Below are positions 1 through 8,157 of a stretch of 64,000 nt of DNA, one piece after another; positions within the stretch are counted from its first letter, which is position 1, and the number at the start of each line of letters is the position of its first letter. This DNA comes from Lacticaseibacillus kribbianus (GTDB lineage Bacteria > Bacillota > Bacilli > Lactobacillales > Lactobacillaceae): assembly GCF_020180945.1 (NCBI RefSeq), contig NZ_JAIPUL010000001.1, forward strand, positions 372,001 to 436,000, given 5' to 3'. A model generated the notes under the pieces. That model had not been told where the DNA came from. It ran no database searches and was given only the letters and a program-made list of their open reading frames with translations. The position numbers and the translations under genes are program-made.

Positions 1-2
1 CG

Positions 3-530
3 GCGGACGCGGCCCGGGATTTTCACCATCCCTGCCGCTTCGACCTGCACTTCTCGCCGCTGCATGAGGCGGCGTACCGCCGCGACCCGGCGGCGTTCGT
101 CGCGGGGATGCACGGCACGGACCCCGACCTCGCCGCGCACCTGACCGTGCTGCGTTCGGCCGGGCAGTGCGCGTGGGGCCAGGCGATTGCGGCCACCTTC
201 GGCCCGGTGCCGGTGGCCGACTACTGGGCCAGCGTGATGGGAGACGTCGGCGATGCGCCCGCGGCCATCGCCGGCGCGCCTGTGTACACGACGCTGAACC
301 TCTGCCGCACGCTGGCCTTTGCCCGCACCGGTTCGGTGATGGGCAAGACGGCCGGCGGCGCGTGGGCCGCGGTCAGCCTGCCGCAGTGGCAAGACGTGGT
401 GGCCGCGGCGCTTGCGGGCTACCGCGGCCAGACGGTGCCACCGGTGGCACGCGGGCGGCTGGTTGCCTTCGCCGAGTTCGCGCTGGCGCGGCTTGCGGCG
501 GGTCCGGGGCAAAATCGGTCCCGGGACTGA
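3..530 (+). CDS. Aminoglycoside nucleotidyltransferase, C-terminal part (5' end outside window)
   Basis: The frame is open from the first bases, so the start codon and the N-terminal nucleotidyltransferase fold lie upstream. What remains is about 175 residues of the helical C-terminal domain (DUF4111 type) seen in AadA/ANT(9) enzymes, which adenylylate streptomycin or spectinomycin. Supporting motifs are FDLHFSPLH, DPDLAAHLTVLR, VADYWASVMGD, LNLCRTLAFARTG and KTAGGAWA, in the family's usual order. The catalytic GSxxxG/DxD part cannot be seen, so drug specificity and activity are not established. A chromosomal copy may have no resistance role. The stop lies about 60 bases before the next gene. 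Confidence 0.8.
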   Translation, partial: ADAARDFHHPCRFDLHFSPLHEAAYRRDPAAFVAGMHGTDPDLAAHLTVLRSAGQCAWGQAIAATFGPVPVADYWASVMGDVGDAPAAIAGAPVYTTLNLCRTLAFARTGSVMGKTAGGAWAAVSLPQWQDVVAAALAGYRGQTVPPVARGRLVAFAEFALARLAAGPGQNRSRD

Positions 531-593
531 CGCCGCGGCGCGAAAAAGCGCTTACCATAACGATGTTCGAATAAGGCCAAAGGAGGCGGCGTT

Positions 594-797
594 ATGGGAA
601 TCTGGGCATGGGTCATCGGCACGGTGCTGATTGCACTGGGGCTGGTTCAGGCAGGCCTGACGTGGCACGGGTTTCGCCACGTGCAAACCGCCGGCGGGGC
701 GGAAACCTCGCCGTTCATCATGGGTAGCTTCGGCTCCAGCGTGTTCATCGCGGTGGTGCTGATCCTCGCGGGCATTGGGACCTACGCGTTCCACTAG
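594..797 (+). CDS. Small two-helix membrane protein, unknown function
   Basis: This is a 67-residue protein with two hydrophobic segments, about residues 3-22 and 45-65, joined by a short polar loop. A strong ribosome binding site (AAAGGAGG at 579-586) lies 7 bases before the ATG. A strong terminator follows directly, so it is either the last gene of the upstream unit or monocistronic. I do not recognise the family. Hydrophobicity, the ribosome binding site and the terminator support a real gene; no function is inferred. Confidence 0.7.
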   Translation: MGIWAWVIGTVLIALGLVQAGLTWHGFRHVQTAGGAETSPFIMGSFGSSVFIAVVLILAGIGTYAFH

Positions 798-808
798 CCC
801 CGACAAAC

Positions 809-852
809 AAGCTCCCGGTTCGTCGCGTCTGCGGTGAGCCGGGAGCTTCTTT
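809..852. terminator. Bidirectional terminator between convergent genes
   Basis: A perfect 10-bp stem (AAGCTCCCGG / CCGGGAGCTT) encloses a 20-base loop and is followed by a T-rich stretch. On the minus strand it is preceded by A-rich sequence, so it can end both the small membrane gene and the convergent adhesin gene. Confidence 0.85.
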
Positions 853-873
853 GTGACCGGGAAAAACGTGGGG

Positions 874-3800
874 CTAGCGAACCTCGCGGCGCTTGCTGGT
901 GGCACCGAGGGCGAACAGGCTGCCCAGGGCGACGAGGCCCAGCGCGGCCATGCTGCGGTTGTCGGCGTTGCCGGTCTGCGGCAGGGCGGCCGCCTGGGTC
1001 GCCTTGGCGGTCGGCGCGGTCGGGGTCTTGGCCGCGGCCTTCACCGGCGTGGTGGCCGGCGTGGTCCCGGTGTTGGCCAACGGCGTCGTCTTAGGCTGAC
1101 GGTTGTCGTAGTAGGCCGCGGCGGTGACGGCCACGCCTTCGGGCACCTGGGTGCGAACGCGGGGCCCGTCGTCGAGTTGGGAGTGTGAGAAGTCGTAGTA
1201 GTCGGCCGAATCAACGGAGACGGCGTCCGTCGCTTGGGTGCGGACGCGTGGGCCGTCGTCGAGCTGGGAGCGTGAGAAGTCGTAGTAGTCGGCCGGATCA
1301 ACGGAGACGGCGTCCGTCGCCTGGGTGCGAACGCGCGGTCCGTCGTCGAGCTGGGAGCGTGAGAAGTCGTAGTAGTCGGCCGGATCAACGGAGACGGCGT
1401 CCGTCGCCTGGGTGCGAACGCGCGGTCCGTCGTCGAGCTGCGACTGTGAGAAGTCGTAGTAGTCGGCCGCATCAACGGTGACGGCATTCGTCGCCTGGGT
1501 GCGAACGCGTGGTCCGTCGTCGAGCTGCGACTGTGAGAAATCGTAGTAGTCGGCCGGATCAACGGAGACGGCATCGGTCGCTTGGGTGCGGACGCGCGGT
1601 CCGTCGTCGAGCTGGGAGTGTGAGAAGTCGTAGTAGTCGGCCGCATCGACGGCGACGGCATCCGTCGCCTGGGTGCGGACGCGCGGTCCGTCGTCGAGCT
1701 GGGACTGTGAGAAGTCGTAGTAGTCGGCCGCATCGACGGACACGGCGGCCGGCGAGCTGGCGCGGCTGAGTGCCGAAAGCTTGGTGTACGTGACGGTCGC
1801 GTGCTGAATCGCGTGCGACGCGCCGTCAAGCGTCGCCGTCAGCGGGCCGTGATCCTGGGTGTAGCCCGCAATCAGCGGCGCCGGCAGGGCGACGACCTGG
1901 CCGGTGACGCCGTTGACTACCTGGTCCTCGGCGAGCTTGTTTCCGGCCGCGTCCTGGAAGCTGACCACCAGCGTCTGTTCGCCCGGCCGGTAGTCGATGG
2001 TGGCGCTGAAGTCCGTCCGGTTCAGGTCGCCCCAGACGTCGGCGGCCGGCAAAAAGCTCAGGTGCTGGTAGCCGGCGACATCCGGCAGTTCAACCTCCGG
2101 CGTCCACCGGGTGGTCGGCGTCGCCTCGCGGTCCTTGGTGAAGGTCTGGGTGACGGTCAGCGGCTCGTGGTCGATGCCGGTGAAGCTGATGGTGTAGGTC
2201 ACCGTTTTGCTCATCACGCCGGTCGGCTCCGCGACGTCATGCGGCACGGCCTTGTAGACGTAGTGGGTGATGACCTCGACCTTGGCCGCGTGCTGCTCCG
2301 CGACCCCCATGTCCATGGTGAGGTTGATGCCCTTGTAGTAGGCAATCGCGAGGTTGAAAAGGTCGCCGGGGGTGCGACGCCAGTAGTAGCGCTTCGCCAG
2401 CGTGCTGATTTGGCTCAGCGCGGCGGGATCGCTGGTCACCCGCGCCTCGAACCCCGAGGCTTGGAGGGCGAGGTACGGCGTGTACATCAGCGCCGTCAGG
2501 AAGCGGCCGTGATTCTCGGGGTCGCCAATCATCGCCGCAAAAGGCTCAAACTCGCCGCCGAGGTAGTCCGGCTTGCCGGTCGGGTTGTTCGGGTAGGTCT
2601 CCTTGTTGTTCGCGCGAATCTCGAAGGTCGACTTGAACGGATCGAGCTCGTAGCCGTTGATGTTCGGTGCCAGCGGCAGGGCCTCCTCCTCGTGGGTGGT
2701 CTCCAGGATTTTCTTGCCGGTTGCGTCCGTGTAGGTGTGGGTGCCGAGGACGTTTTGCTTGACGTAGGTGAACGACGGCGCGTGAGTGTTCCACAGCAGC
2801 TGGGCGCGCGCCTCCTCCTGGTAGGCTGCCCAGCTGAAATCATTGCCGTACAGGTACTCCGTGGTGGCGGTCAGCTTCTGGTAAGCGGTCACCGCGGCGT
2901 AGCCATCCAGGGTCGGCGCGGTGAGCTCGGTCGTGTACTGGAACGGGTCGACGCCGGGGTTTTTGGCGGCGTTGCGCACCCAGCTCAGCGGTGGCATCGC
3001 GTTCTTGACGGTCGTGGTCACGCGCTTGATGAGGTGGCCGTCGGTGTCGAGCAGGTTGACCGGAACGACGCGCGTCTTCTTGAAGTAGTGCACCGTGATG
3101 CCGCGGCCGCCCTGGTCGCCGTACTTGAACGTCACGGTGTGGGCCGGAATGTAGTTGGAGTGGTGGTAGACTTGATCCTCACTCTTGCCGTCCCAGAGGT
3201 CCTGGTTGTAGTACCAGATGATGTCGTAGCCGGACTTGGTCGGCAGGTCAAGGGCGCCGAGGTGGACGGAATCGGAGGCCGCGACGTTGATGCGCTCACC
3301 GACGCCGTAGTGGACGACGTTCAGCAGCTCGTCGCGGTTGTAGCCGGCGGCCTCCAGCTGCTGGGCCAGGTAGCCGGAGGGGGTGAAGTCAAAGCTGATG
3401 CTGGTCAACTGCTTGGACGACAGCTGGTCCTCCTGAGGATCGCTGGACCAGCTTGAGACGGTAAGGCCGGGCTGGTCAAAGGCGTTGCCGCGAATCTGGT
3501 CTGACGGGGGCTCCGGCTGGTCGTAAGTCTCGCCGCGAGTTTCGTCTGCCGCAGGGGCTTCGGCGGCCGGCTGGGCCGTCTCGGCGTCGGGCTGAGCCGT
3601 GGTGGTCGGCGCAGTGGCCGGGGTGGTCGCTGTGTCCGATGTCGTGGTCGCGGCCGGGGCGACGGCGGTTGCGCCCTTGACCTCGGTGGCCGCCGAAGTG
3701 GCGGTGCTTTCTGGCTGGCTCTCGGTGCCGGTTGCCGGCGTCCCAGTGGTCGTTGTTGCCACCTGTGCCACGGCGGTCGGGGCCGGGGCCGCGCTGCCTG

Positions 3801-3927
3801 CGTCGCTGGCCCCGACCGTGGCCGGTGCCACCGCCAACAGGCCCGCCGCCCCGGTGGCGAGGCCCAGGGCGACCCAGTGCTTCTTTGCCTTGTACAGTTT
3901 CTTTGCGCCCGAACGATGTGTTCCCAT
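874..3927 (-). CDS. LPXTG-anchored surface adhesin with MucBP-like domain and C-terminal tandem repeats
   Basis: A 1017-residue cell-wall protein. The start is the ATG at 3927, preceded by GGAGGG, not the in-frame ATG 33 bases upstream. Order: KxYKxGKxW-like signal (KLYKAKKHW, residues 10-18), hydrophobic segment 19-36, Ala/Thr-rich linker to about 130, a large adhesin region without a family I can name, a MucBP-like module near 650-720, seven 29-residue repeats (about 726-928), then LPQTG (982-986), a hydrophobic helix and a KRREVR tail. Sortase A should anchor it to peptidoglycan; MucBP domains are linked to mucus binding, so host or mucus adhesion is an inference. A second LANTG motif near residue 945 precedes the true sorting signal and lacks a following membrane helix. 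Confidence 0.9.
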   Translation of the reverse strand: MGTHRSGAKKLYKAKKHWVALGLATGAAGLLAVAPATVGASDAGSAAPAPTAVAQVATTTTGTPATGTESQPESTATSAATEVKGATAVAPAATTTSDTATTPATAPTTTAQPDAETAQPAAEAPAADETRGETYDQPEPPSDQIRGNAFDQPGLTVSSWSSDPQEDQLSSKQLTSISFDFTPSGYLAQQLEAAGYNRDELLNVVHYGVGERINVAASDSVHLGALDLPTKSGYDIIWYYNQDLWDGKSEDQVYHHSNYIPAHTVTFKYGDQGGRGITVHYFKKTRVVPVNLLDTDGHLIKRVTTTVKNAMPPLSWVRNAAKNPGVDPFQYTTELTAPTLDGYAAVTAYQKLTATTEYLYGNDFSWAAYQEEARAQLLWNTHAPSFTYVKQNVLGTHTYTDATGKKILETTHEEEALPLAPNINGYELDPFKSTFEIRANNKETYPNNPTGKPDYLGGEFEPFAAMIGDPENHGRFLTALMYTPYLALQASGFEARVTSDPAALSQISTLAKRYYWRRTPGDLFNLAIAYYKGINLTMDMGVAEQHAAKVEVITHYVYKAVPHDVAEPTGVMSKTVTYTISFTGIDHEPLTVTQTFTKDREATPTTRWTPEVELPDVAGYQHLSFLPAADVWGDLNRTDFSATIDYRPGEQTLVVSFQDAAGNKLAEDQVVNGVTGQVVALPAPLIAGYTQDHGPLTATLDGASHAIQHATVTYTKLSALSRASSPAAVSVDAADYYDFSQSQLDDGPRVRTQATDAVAVDAADYYDFSHSQLDDGPRVRTQATDAVSVDPADYYDFSQSQLDDGPRVRTQATNAVTVDAADYYDFSQSQLDDGPRVRTQATDAVSVDPADYYDFSRSQLDDGPRVRTQATDAVSVDPADYYDFSRSQLDDGPRVRTQATDAVSVDSADYYDFSHSQLDDGPRVRTQVPEGVAVTAAAYYDNRQPKTTPLANTGTTPATTPVKAAAKTPTAPTAKATQAAALPQTGNADNRSMAALGLVALGSLFALGATSKRREVR
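1143..1751 (-). repeat. Seven tandem 87-bp coding repeats in the adhesin gene
   Basis: The element AGTCGTAGTAGTCGGCC, or a one-base variant, starts at 1191, 1278, 1365, 1452, 1539, 1626 and 1713, an exact 87-bp period. Each unit encodes 29 residues built around DYYDFSxSQLDDGPRVRTQ, with variation mainly at the residue before SQL and at the VxVDxAD positions. An eighth degenerate unit (VTAAAYYDN) lies at the 3' end. Units are almost identical in DNA, which favours slippage or recombination and length variation between strains. Confidence 0.95.
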
Positions 3928-4035
3928 GTTTTTCCCTCCAGATGTGGTGTGATAACGCAAAAAGCCGCTGAAAAGCCATCAGCGGCAATGATAAGCGGTG
4001 CACACGTTAACGATCCGTTCGTTCCCCTGGGAAGA

Positions 4036-4063
4036 ATGATACCACAGAAAATGATAGCGTCAA
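4036..4063 (-). promoter_or_regulatory. Promoter of the adhesin gene
   Basis: On the minus strand, TTGACG (4058-4063) and TATCAT (4036-4041) are 16 bases apart in a locally AT-rich stretch. The expected transcription start is near 4029, giving a leader of roughly 100 bases before the ATG at 3927. Confidence 0.65.
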
Positions 4064-4137
4064 CATTTTATTTTTAACATCTCTATCCGGGAATAGTGGG
4101 ATAAAAGAATATCGAAGGCGATGGATAAATTAGCGCA

Positions 4138-4165
4138 TAAAAAAAGTGCAGCCCCCACACCGCAC
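4138..4165 (-). terminator. Terminator of the MarR gene
   Basis: Read on the minus strand, GTGCGGT and GCTGCAC form a 7-bp stem with wobble pairs, followed by a run of seven T. It lies just after the MarR stop codon. Confidence 0.6.
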
Positions 4166-4172
4166 GCTTGGT

Positions 4173-4607
4173 TCATGGCTCGAATAACTTGGTGCTGGCC
4201 TCCTCAAGCATCTTGAGCAGGGCCTCCAGCTTTTCCTCTCCCAGCACGGGAATCCAGCGGTCGAACTCCGCCCCTGATGCGGCCTCGGCCTCCTTTTCCG
4301 TGCGCCGACCGCTCGGCGTCAGGGTGAGTATGTGGCGCCGGTGATCGTCCGGCGCCACCTTTTGCGTGACGTAGCCCAGCTCGCGCAGGACGCTCAGCTG
4401 CCGGGCGATGGCGGGCTTGGTGACGCCGCGTCGCTGCACGATTTCCGTGAGGCTCGACACCTCGTTGTGGGCGAGATCGTGCATAATCTGGTACTGCTCG
4501 AACGACAACCGGTACTGCGCGACCGGCCGCGAGATCAGGGTCTCGACGTTCTTGATGGATCCGAAGTAGACATCAATAAAACCTGCTAGCAGGCTGTCCC
4601 TATTCAT
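4173..4607 (-). CDS. MarR-family transcriptional regulator
   Basis: A 144-residue protein of typical MarR size. The winged helix covers about residues 35-105: the recognition region reads LTEIVQRRGVTKPAIARQLSVLRELGYVT, given here only as a location (about residues 53-81), and the wing contains DDHRRHILTLTPSGR. N- and C-terminal helices would form the dimer. AAGGAGG precedes the ATG. The gene is divergent from the alpha/beta hydrolase at 4755, with promoters about 35 bases apart, so control of itself and that hydrolase is the simplest model. The ligand is unknown. Confidence 0.85.
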   Translation of the reverse strand: MNRDSLLAGFIDVYFGSIKNVETLISRPVAQYRLSFEQYQIMHDLAHNEVSSLTEIVQRRGVTKPAIARQLSVLRELGYVTQKVAPDDHRRHILTLTPSGRRTEKEAEAASGAEFDRWIPVLGEEKLEALLKMLEEASTKLFEP

Positions 4608-4638
4608 TATTCAACCTCCTTCAATCAGCCCTGCGCCT

Positions 4639-4667
4639 ATTTTAGCAGGATTTGCGGGCGGCAACAA
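4639..4667 (-). promoter_or_regulatory. Promoter of the MarR gene
   Basis: On the minus strand, TTGTTG (4662-4667) and TAAAAT (4639-4644) are separated by 17 bases. It lies back to back with the hydrolase promoter. Confidence 0.6.
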
Positions 4668-4701
4668 ACTTTATCCCCCAGAATTGCAAAAGGGCACGTC
4701 G

Positions 4702-4730
4702 TTGACGAAAAGGCGGCGATTCGCTACCAT
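4702..4730 (+). promoter_or_regulatory. Promoter of the alpha/beta hydrolase gene
   Basis: TTGACG (4702-4707) and TACCAT (4725-4730) are exactly 17 bases apart, about 25 bases before the start codon. Confidence 0.65.
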
Positions 4731-4754
4731 GGACTCACAACGAGGGGGGATTGC

Positions 4755-5678
4755 ATGAGGCACGGTAAATTGGCACTAATCGCGGGTGCCTTGGGGATGC
4801 TCGCGGTTGCCGGGCTGGCCGGCGCCAGCCTGTACTTCTACGACTACGCGTTCGTGCCCGCGCACAAGACCTTTTTGAGCAACGCCACCAGCGCCGCGCA
4901 AAAGGCCGCCTTCGCCTGGTATGACGGGGTGGCCAAGGAGACCTGGCACGAGCAGGCCGCAGGCGCCAAGTTGCGCCTGGCCGCGACCTACGTGCCGGCC
5001 AAGCGGCCCACGACCCGCGCCGTGGTGGTCGCGCACGGCTACATGGGTTCGGCGCGCGACATGGCGGCCAAAATCCGGATGTTTCACGCGGCCGGCTACA
5101 ACGTGCTGGCCCCGGACGACCGCGGCCACGGCCGCTCGCAGGGCGATTACATCGGCTACGGCTGGGTCGACCGGCTGGACTACCTGAAGTGGCTGGACAG
5201 GCTGGTCGCGCGGCTGGGGCCGGACAGCAGGATCGCGCTTTACGGCGAATCGATGGGCGGGGCGACGGTGATGTACCTGAGCGGTGAGAAGCTGCCGCGC
5301 CAGGTGCGCACCATCGTGGAGGACTGCGGCTACACCAGCATCGAAGACGAGCTGGCGGCCCAGGCCCAAAGCCAGTTTGGCATTCCGCGCTACCCGCTGG
5401 TGCCGCTTGTTGCGGCCACGGCGACCGTCCGCGCCGGCTACAACGTCGGTGCGGCCACCACGATCCCGGCGCTTCGGGCCAACACCCGGCCGATTCTCTT
5501 CATCCACGGCGCCGAAGACAAGTTCGTCCCGACCGCGATGGCGTACCGCAACTACGCGGCGGCGACGGCCAAAAAGGCGCTGTGGATCGTCCCGGGCGCC
5601 GGCCACGCCCGCAGCTTCAGCAAGGATCCGGCCGAGTACCGGCGGCGGGTGCTGGCTTGGCTGGACCAGTCGATGTGA
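4755..5678 (+). CDS. Membrane-anchored or secreted alpha/beta hydrolase
   Basis: A 307-residue serine hydrolase. Residues 8-28 are hydrophobic and resemble an uncleaved signal anchor, so the catalytic domain probably faces outside. The fold begins near residue 85 (VVVAHGYMGSARDM, with the oxyanion HGY). The nucleophile elbow is GESMGG, the acid is probably the Asp in HGAEDKFVP, and the histidine is in PGAGHARS. The order Ser-Asp-His fits the family of extended alpha/beta hydrolases common in lactobacilli (COG1073). A GAGGGGGG ribosome binding site precedes the ATG. The substrate is unknown; the divergent MarR gene suggests inducible expression. Confidence 0.85.
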   Translation: MRHGKLALIAGALGMLAVAGLAGASLYFYDYAFVPAHKTFLSNATSAAQKAAFAWYDGVAKETWHEQAAGAKLRLAATYVPAKRPTTRAVVVAHGYMGSARDMAAKIRMFHAAGYNVLAPDDRGHGRSQGDYIGYGWVDRLDYLKWLDRLVARLGPDSRIALYGESMGGATVMYLSGEKLPRQVRTIVEDCGYTSIEDELAAQAQSQFGIPRYPLVPLVAATATVRAGYNVGAATTIPALRANTRPILFIHGAEDKFVPTAMAYRNYAAATAKKALWIVPGAGHARSFSKDPAEYRRRVLAWLDQSM

Positions 5679-5786
5679 GACCGGTGAAGGCGGCGCCGTC
5701 GGACTGCGCGCAGCAGGTGGCCGCTGAGGGGCGGAAAGCTCCGGGCGACGGCACGGTTATGAGCCCGCCTGCCGCGGCGTGTGGCA

Positions 5787-5795
5787 TGGTATACT
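5787..5795 (+). promoter_or_regulatory. Extended -10 promoter
   Basis: TGGTATACT is an extended -10 (TGnTATACT) about 20 bases before the next start codon. No good -35 is visible, as is usual for extended -10 promoters. Confidence 0.5.
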
Positions 5796-5814
5796 GATTG
5801 CGGAGGCACCTGTC

Positions 5815-7125
5815 ATGAACGAATCGAAGTACACGCCGATCAGCCGCGGCTGGCTCGGATTTTGGAGCATCATCTACAGCATCCTTTTGATCGTCGGGGC
5901 GGTGGGGTTCGGCTTTGCCATCACCTTTGGCAGCCCGCAGGCGATGGCCAAGGTGCTGACCGGACCGCGGGCCTTTCCCGCCATCGCGGCCAAGGTCGAC
6001 CGCGCCGTTTTGGCCGTCGCGCAGGGCGAAGGCGTCGAGCTGCCCGCCGACACCGCGGTGACCCCGCGCGGCGAGCTGAAGGCGGCGCTTAAAACAGGGC
6101 TTGCCATCAGCGCCAACTTCAACGCGGTGCCGGCGCACTCGCCGCTGGTCGATTCGCGCTACGTGACGCACGCCAAGACGGCCAAAACGCCGCTGAGGCT
6201 GACCCCGCTGATCACGGCGATCGACGCGCGGCTGGCGACCACGACCACCGCCGCAAAGCTGGCCTACAACGGCAAGCCGCGCCAGCGCACCGAGGCCAAG
6301 GTGCGCAAGCTGATGACCTCGCGCGTCATCGACCTCGTGATGCTTCAGGGCTGGGGCGCCGCCTACCCGATGCTGATCCTGGTGGTGCAGACCGCGGCCA
6401 TCGTCGGCCTGATTCTGACGCTGATCGTCTGGGCCATCATGCTGTACTGCAGCCACAGCTGGCAGCGCTTCTTCAAGGTGACCGGGCGTGTGACCTACGT
6501 GACGGCCTTCCTCGGCGGCATGGGCGCGCTGGTCATCGGCACGCGCACCTTCACCGACGCGATGGGCACCAGCTTCCAAAGCCTCGATCCGATCGTGTTT
6601 CACGAGCTGTTCTACCGCTTCTCGCCGACCTGGCAGCACCTCGCCGGCTGGGTCGCGGTGTTCGGCCTCGCCCTGGCGCTGCTCGCGCAGGCGATGCGGC
6701 TGACTAAGCACCTGTGGCGCAAGCACCGCGGCGTGCCCGAAGGCGGCGGGGCGCTTGCCGTAGTCGACGGGGGCCCTGAATCCGGCGAGGTGCCGGACGC
6801 GACCGCGCCAACCGAGCCCGAGCCGGCACCTGCCGGGGACGTGGCCCACGATGCCGCGCAGACGGACCACGCCGAGGCCGCGGCGCACGATGCCGCGCAG
6901 GCGGACCACGCCGAGGACACGGCGCACGATGCGGCGCAGACGGACCACGCCGAGGACGCGGCGCACGATGCCGCGCAGGCGGACCACGCCGAGGGCGCGA
7001 CCCACGATGCCGGGCAGACGGACCCCGCCGAGACAGCGGTGCACGACCCCGCGCCAGCTGACCAGACTGAGGCAACGGAGGTCGATACCGCGCAACCGAA
7101 CCACGATGCATCCACCCAAGACTAA
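5815..7125 (+). CDS. Four-helix membrane protein with an acidic His/Asp-rich repeat tail, unknown function
   Basis: A 436-residue protein. The ATG at 5815 is chosen because GCGGAGG lies 10 bases upstream and a -10 element overlaps the earlier in-frame ATG. Hydrophobic segments lie near residues 15-38, 180-206, 218-238 and 268-290. An extracytoplasmic domain of about 140 residues lies between the first two. The last ~110 residues are hydrophilic and consist largely of six 13-residue repeats of HDAAQTDHAE type. I do not recognise the family. The tail is strongly acidic and histidine rich, so metal binding is possible but speculative. Confidence 0.8.
   Translation: MNESKYTPISRGWLGFWSIIYSILLIVGAVGFGFAITFGSPQAMAKVLTGPRAFPAIAAKVDRAVLAVAQGEGVELPADTAVTPRGELKAALKTGLAISANFNAVPAHSPLVDSRYVTHAKTAKTPLRLTPLITAIDARLATTTTAAKLAYNGKPRQRTEAKVRKLMTSRVIDLVMLQGWGAAYPMLILVVQTAAIVGLILTLIVWAIMLYCSHSWQRFFKVTGRVTYVTAFLGGMGALVIGTRTFTDAMGTSFQSLDPIVFHELFYRFSPTWQHLAGWVAVFGLALALLAQAMRLTKHLWRKHRGVPEGGGALAVVDGGPESGEVPDATAPTEPEPAPAGDVAHDAAQTDHAEAAAHDAAQADHAEDTAHDAAQTDHAEDAAHDAAQADHAEGATHDAGQTDPAETAVHDPAPADQTEATEVDTAQPNHDASTQD
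6847..7080 (+). repeat. Six tandem 39-bp coding repeats
   Basis: Units start at 6847, 6886, 6925, 6964, 7003 and 7042. Each codes for 13 residues, with consensus HDAAQxDHAExxA; the last two are degenerate. The first four are nearly identical in DNA, so copy number is likely to vary between strains. Confidence 0.9.
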
Positions 7126-7140
7126 CGCGGACCACGCAAG

Positions 7141-7194
7141 AACGCGCCGGCACCGGCCGTCCCACATCAGGGGCAGCCGGTGCCGGCGCGTTTT
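7141..7194. terminator. Strong bidirectional terminator
   Basis: A 17-bp stem, AACGCGCCGGCACCGGC with GCCGGTGCCGGCGCGTT, ends in TTTT. It separates the convergent membrane-protein genes at 5815 and 7508. Confidence 0.9.
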
Positions 7195-7205
7195 GAAGTC
7201 TGGAA

Positions 7206-7508
7206 TCAGCCCGTGATCTGCTCGACGACCAGCAGCCCGAGCAGGAAGACCTCGGCGGCCAGCGGGAACCAGTCGCGCGTCAGGCTGGGGGCGGCGTGCG
7301 GGTCTTTTTCCAGGTCGTGCAGGGACCACGCGTTGATCAGGATGATGAAGACAGGCAACAGCACCAGCCACTTGCCCGGGGCGATGGTGTTGCCGTTGCG
7401 CAACTGAAGCGTCATGTGCAGCGCGGTCGTCGGGGTCGCCAGCACGAAGCCGGCGAGCGCCACGGCGAGCGCGGCGATCAGCCACTGGCAGTACTTCAGC
7501 GCCTTCAT
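7206..7508 (-). CDS. Small integral membrane protein, unknown function
   Basis: A 100-residue protein with three hydrophobic segments (about 8-28, 46-63 and 83-98). Its ATG overlaps the stop of the Nudix gene (ATGA), so it is probably translated by coupling to it; no separate strong ribosome binding site is needed. I do not recognise the family. Confidence 0.7.
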   Translation of the reverse strand: MKALKYCQWLIAALAVALAGFVLATPTTALHMTLQLRNGNTIAPGKWLVLLPVFIILINAWSLHDLEKDPHAAPSLTRDWFPLAAEVFLLGLLVVEQITG

Positions 7509-8014
7509 AGCGGGTCACCGCCACCGGCCACCTCGCGCCGGTCGACGGCGTGAAACGGCGCGGCGGGAAAAAGGTAGCGCCCAAGCGCCTGGGGACGCAG
7601 GCGCGCTGCGGCCTCCTCGACGGGCACCCAGGCCAGCACGGTGTCTTGCGGCAGGTCGAAGGCGGTGAGGTCGCGTGCGGCAAGCCGGGCCGCCTGGGCC
7701 GCGTCCAGCGTGGCGGTGGTCACCATCAGAAGCTGGTGGTAGTTGGCGCCGTTCATGGCGATGAACGCCTCGACGACGCCGACCAGCGTCGGCGCAAGCG
7801 TCAGCCCGAGCTCCTCTTTGGCCTCGCGCGCGGCCGCCTCACTGCCGGTCTCGCCGAACTTGACGGCGCCGCCCGGGGCGATGAACACGGACTCGCCGCC
7901 CTCGGTGACGTGCTTGAGCAACACCCGGTCGTCGTGTTGCAGCAGGAGCACGGCGCGCACGCCGAACTGGTGGTGGGCGTCGAGCGGGTAGCGCAGATCT
8001 CGTTCTTCTTGCAT
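7505..8014 (-). CDS. Nudix hydrolase
   Basis: A 169-residue protein with a complete Nudix box near residues 47-69: GAVKFGE, then REAKEELG, matching Gx5Ex7REUxEExGU. These enzymes cleave nucleoside diphosphates linked to another group, using Mg2+ bound by the Glu cluster. The N-terminal part (FGVRAVLLLQHDDRVLL) is the usual first beta strands. AGGAGG precedes the ATG. It is first in a two-gene unit with the small membrane protein. Substrate cannot be told from sequence. Confidence 0.9.
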   Translation of the reverse strand: MQEERDLRYPLDAHHQFGVRAVLLLQHDDRVLLKHVTEGGESVFIAPGGAVKFGETGSEAAAREAKEELGLTLAPTLVGVVEAFIAMNGANYHQLLMVTTATLDAAQAARLAARDLTAFDLPQDTVLAWVPVEEAAARLRPQALGRYLFPAAPFHAVDRREVAGGGDPL

Positions 8015-8122
8015 CTTGCCTCCTGGCGGCCTGGCCGCGGGTTCCTGTGACGTTTTTCTTGATGATAGCGCCGTTTGCCCGCCTTGGCCAGTCCCGAGAT
8101 GAGATAAAATTAAAATTCGCTG

Positions 8123-8151
8123 TTGACATCATGAGGGACGGCCGCTAGTAT
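8123..8151 (+). promoter_or_regulatory. Promoter of the T-box leader
   Basis: TTGACA (8123-8128) and TAGTAT (8146-8151) are exactly 17 bases apart: a consensus -35 with a good -10. Transcription should begin near 8158, at the start of the T-box leader. Confidence 0.8.
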
Positions 8152-8157
8152 GGAGTC

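Noticed and set aside
1143-1751. Regular 87-bp repeats resembling a CRISPR array
   Set aside because: The whole unit is conserved and in frame with the adhesin; there are no unique spacers and no cas genes.
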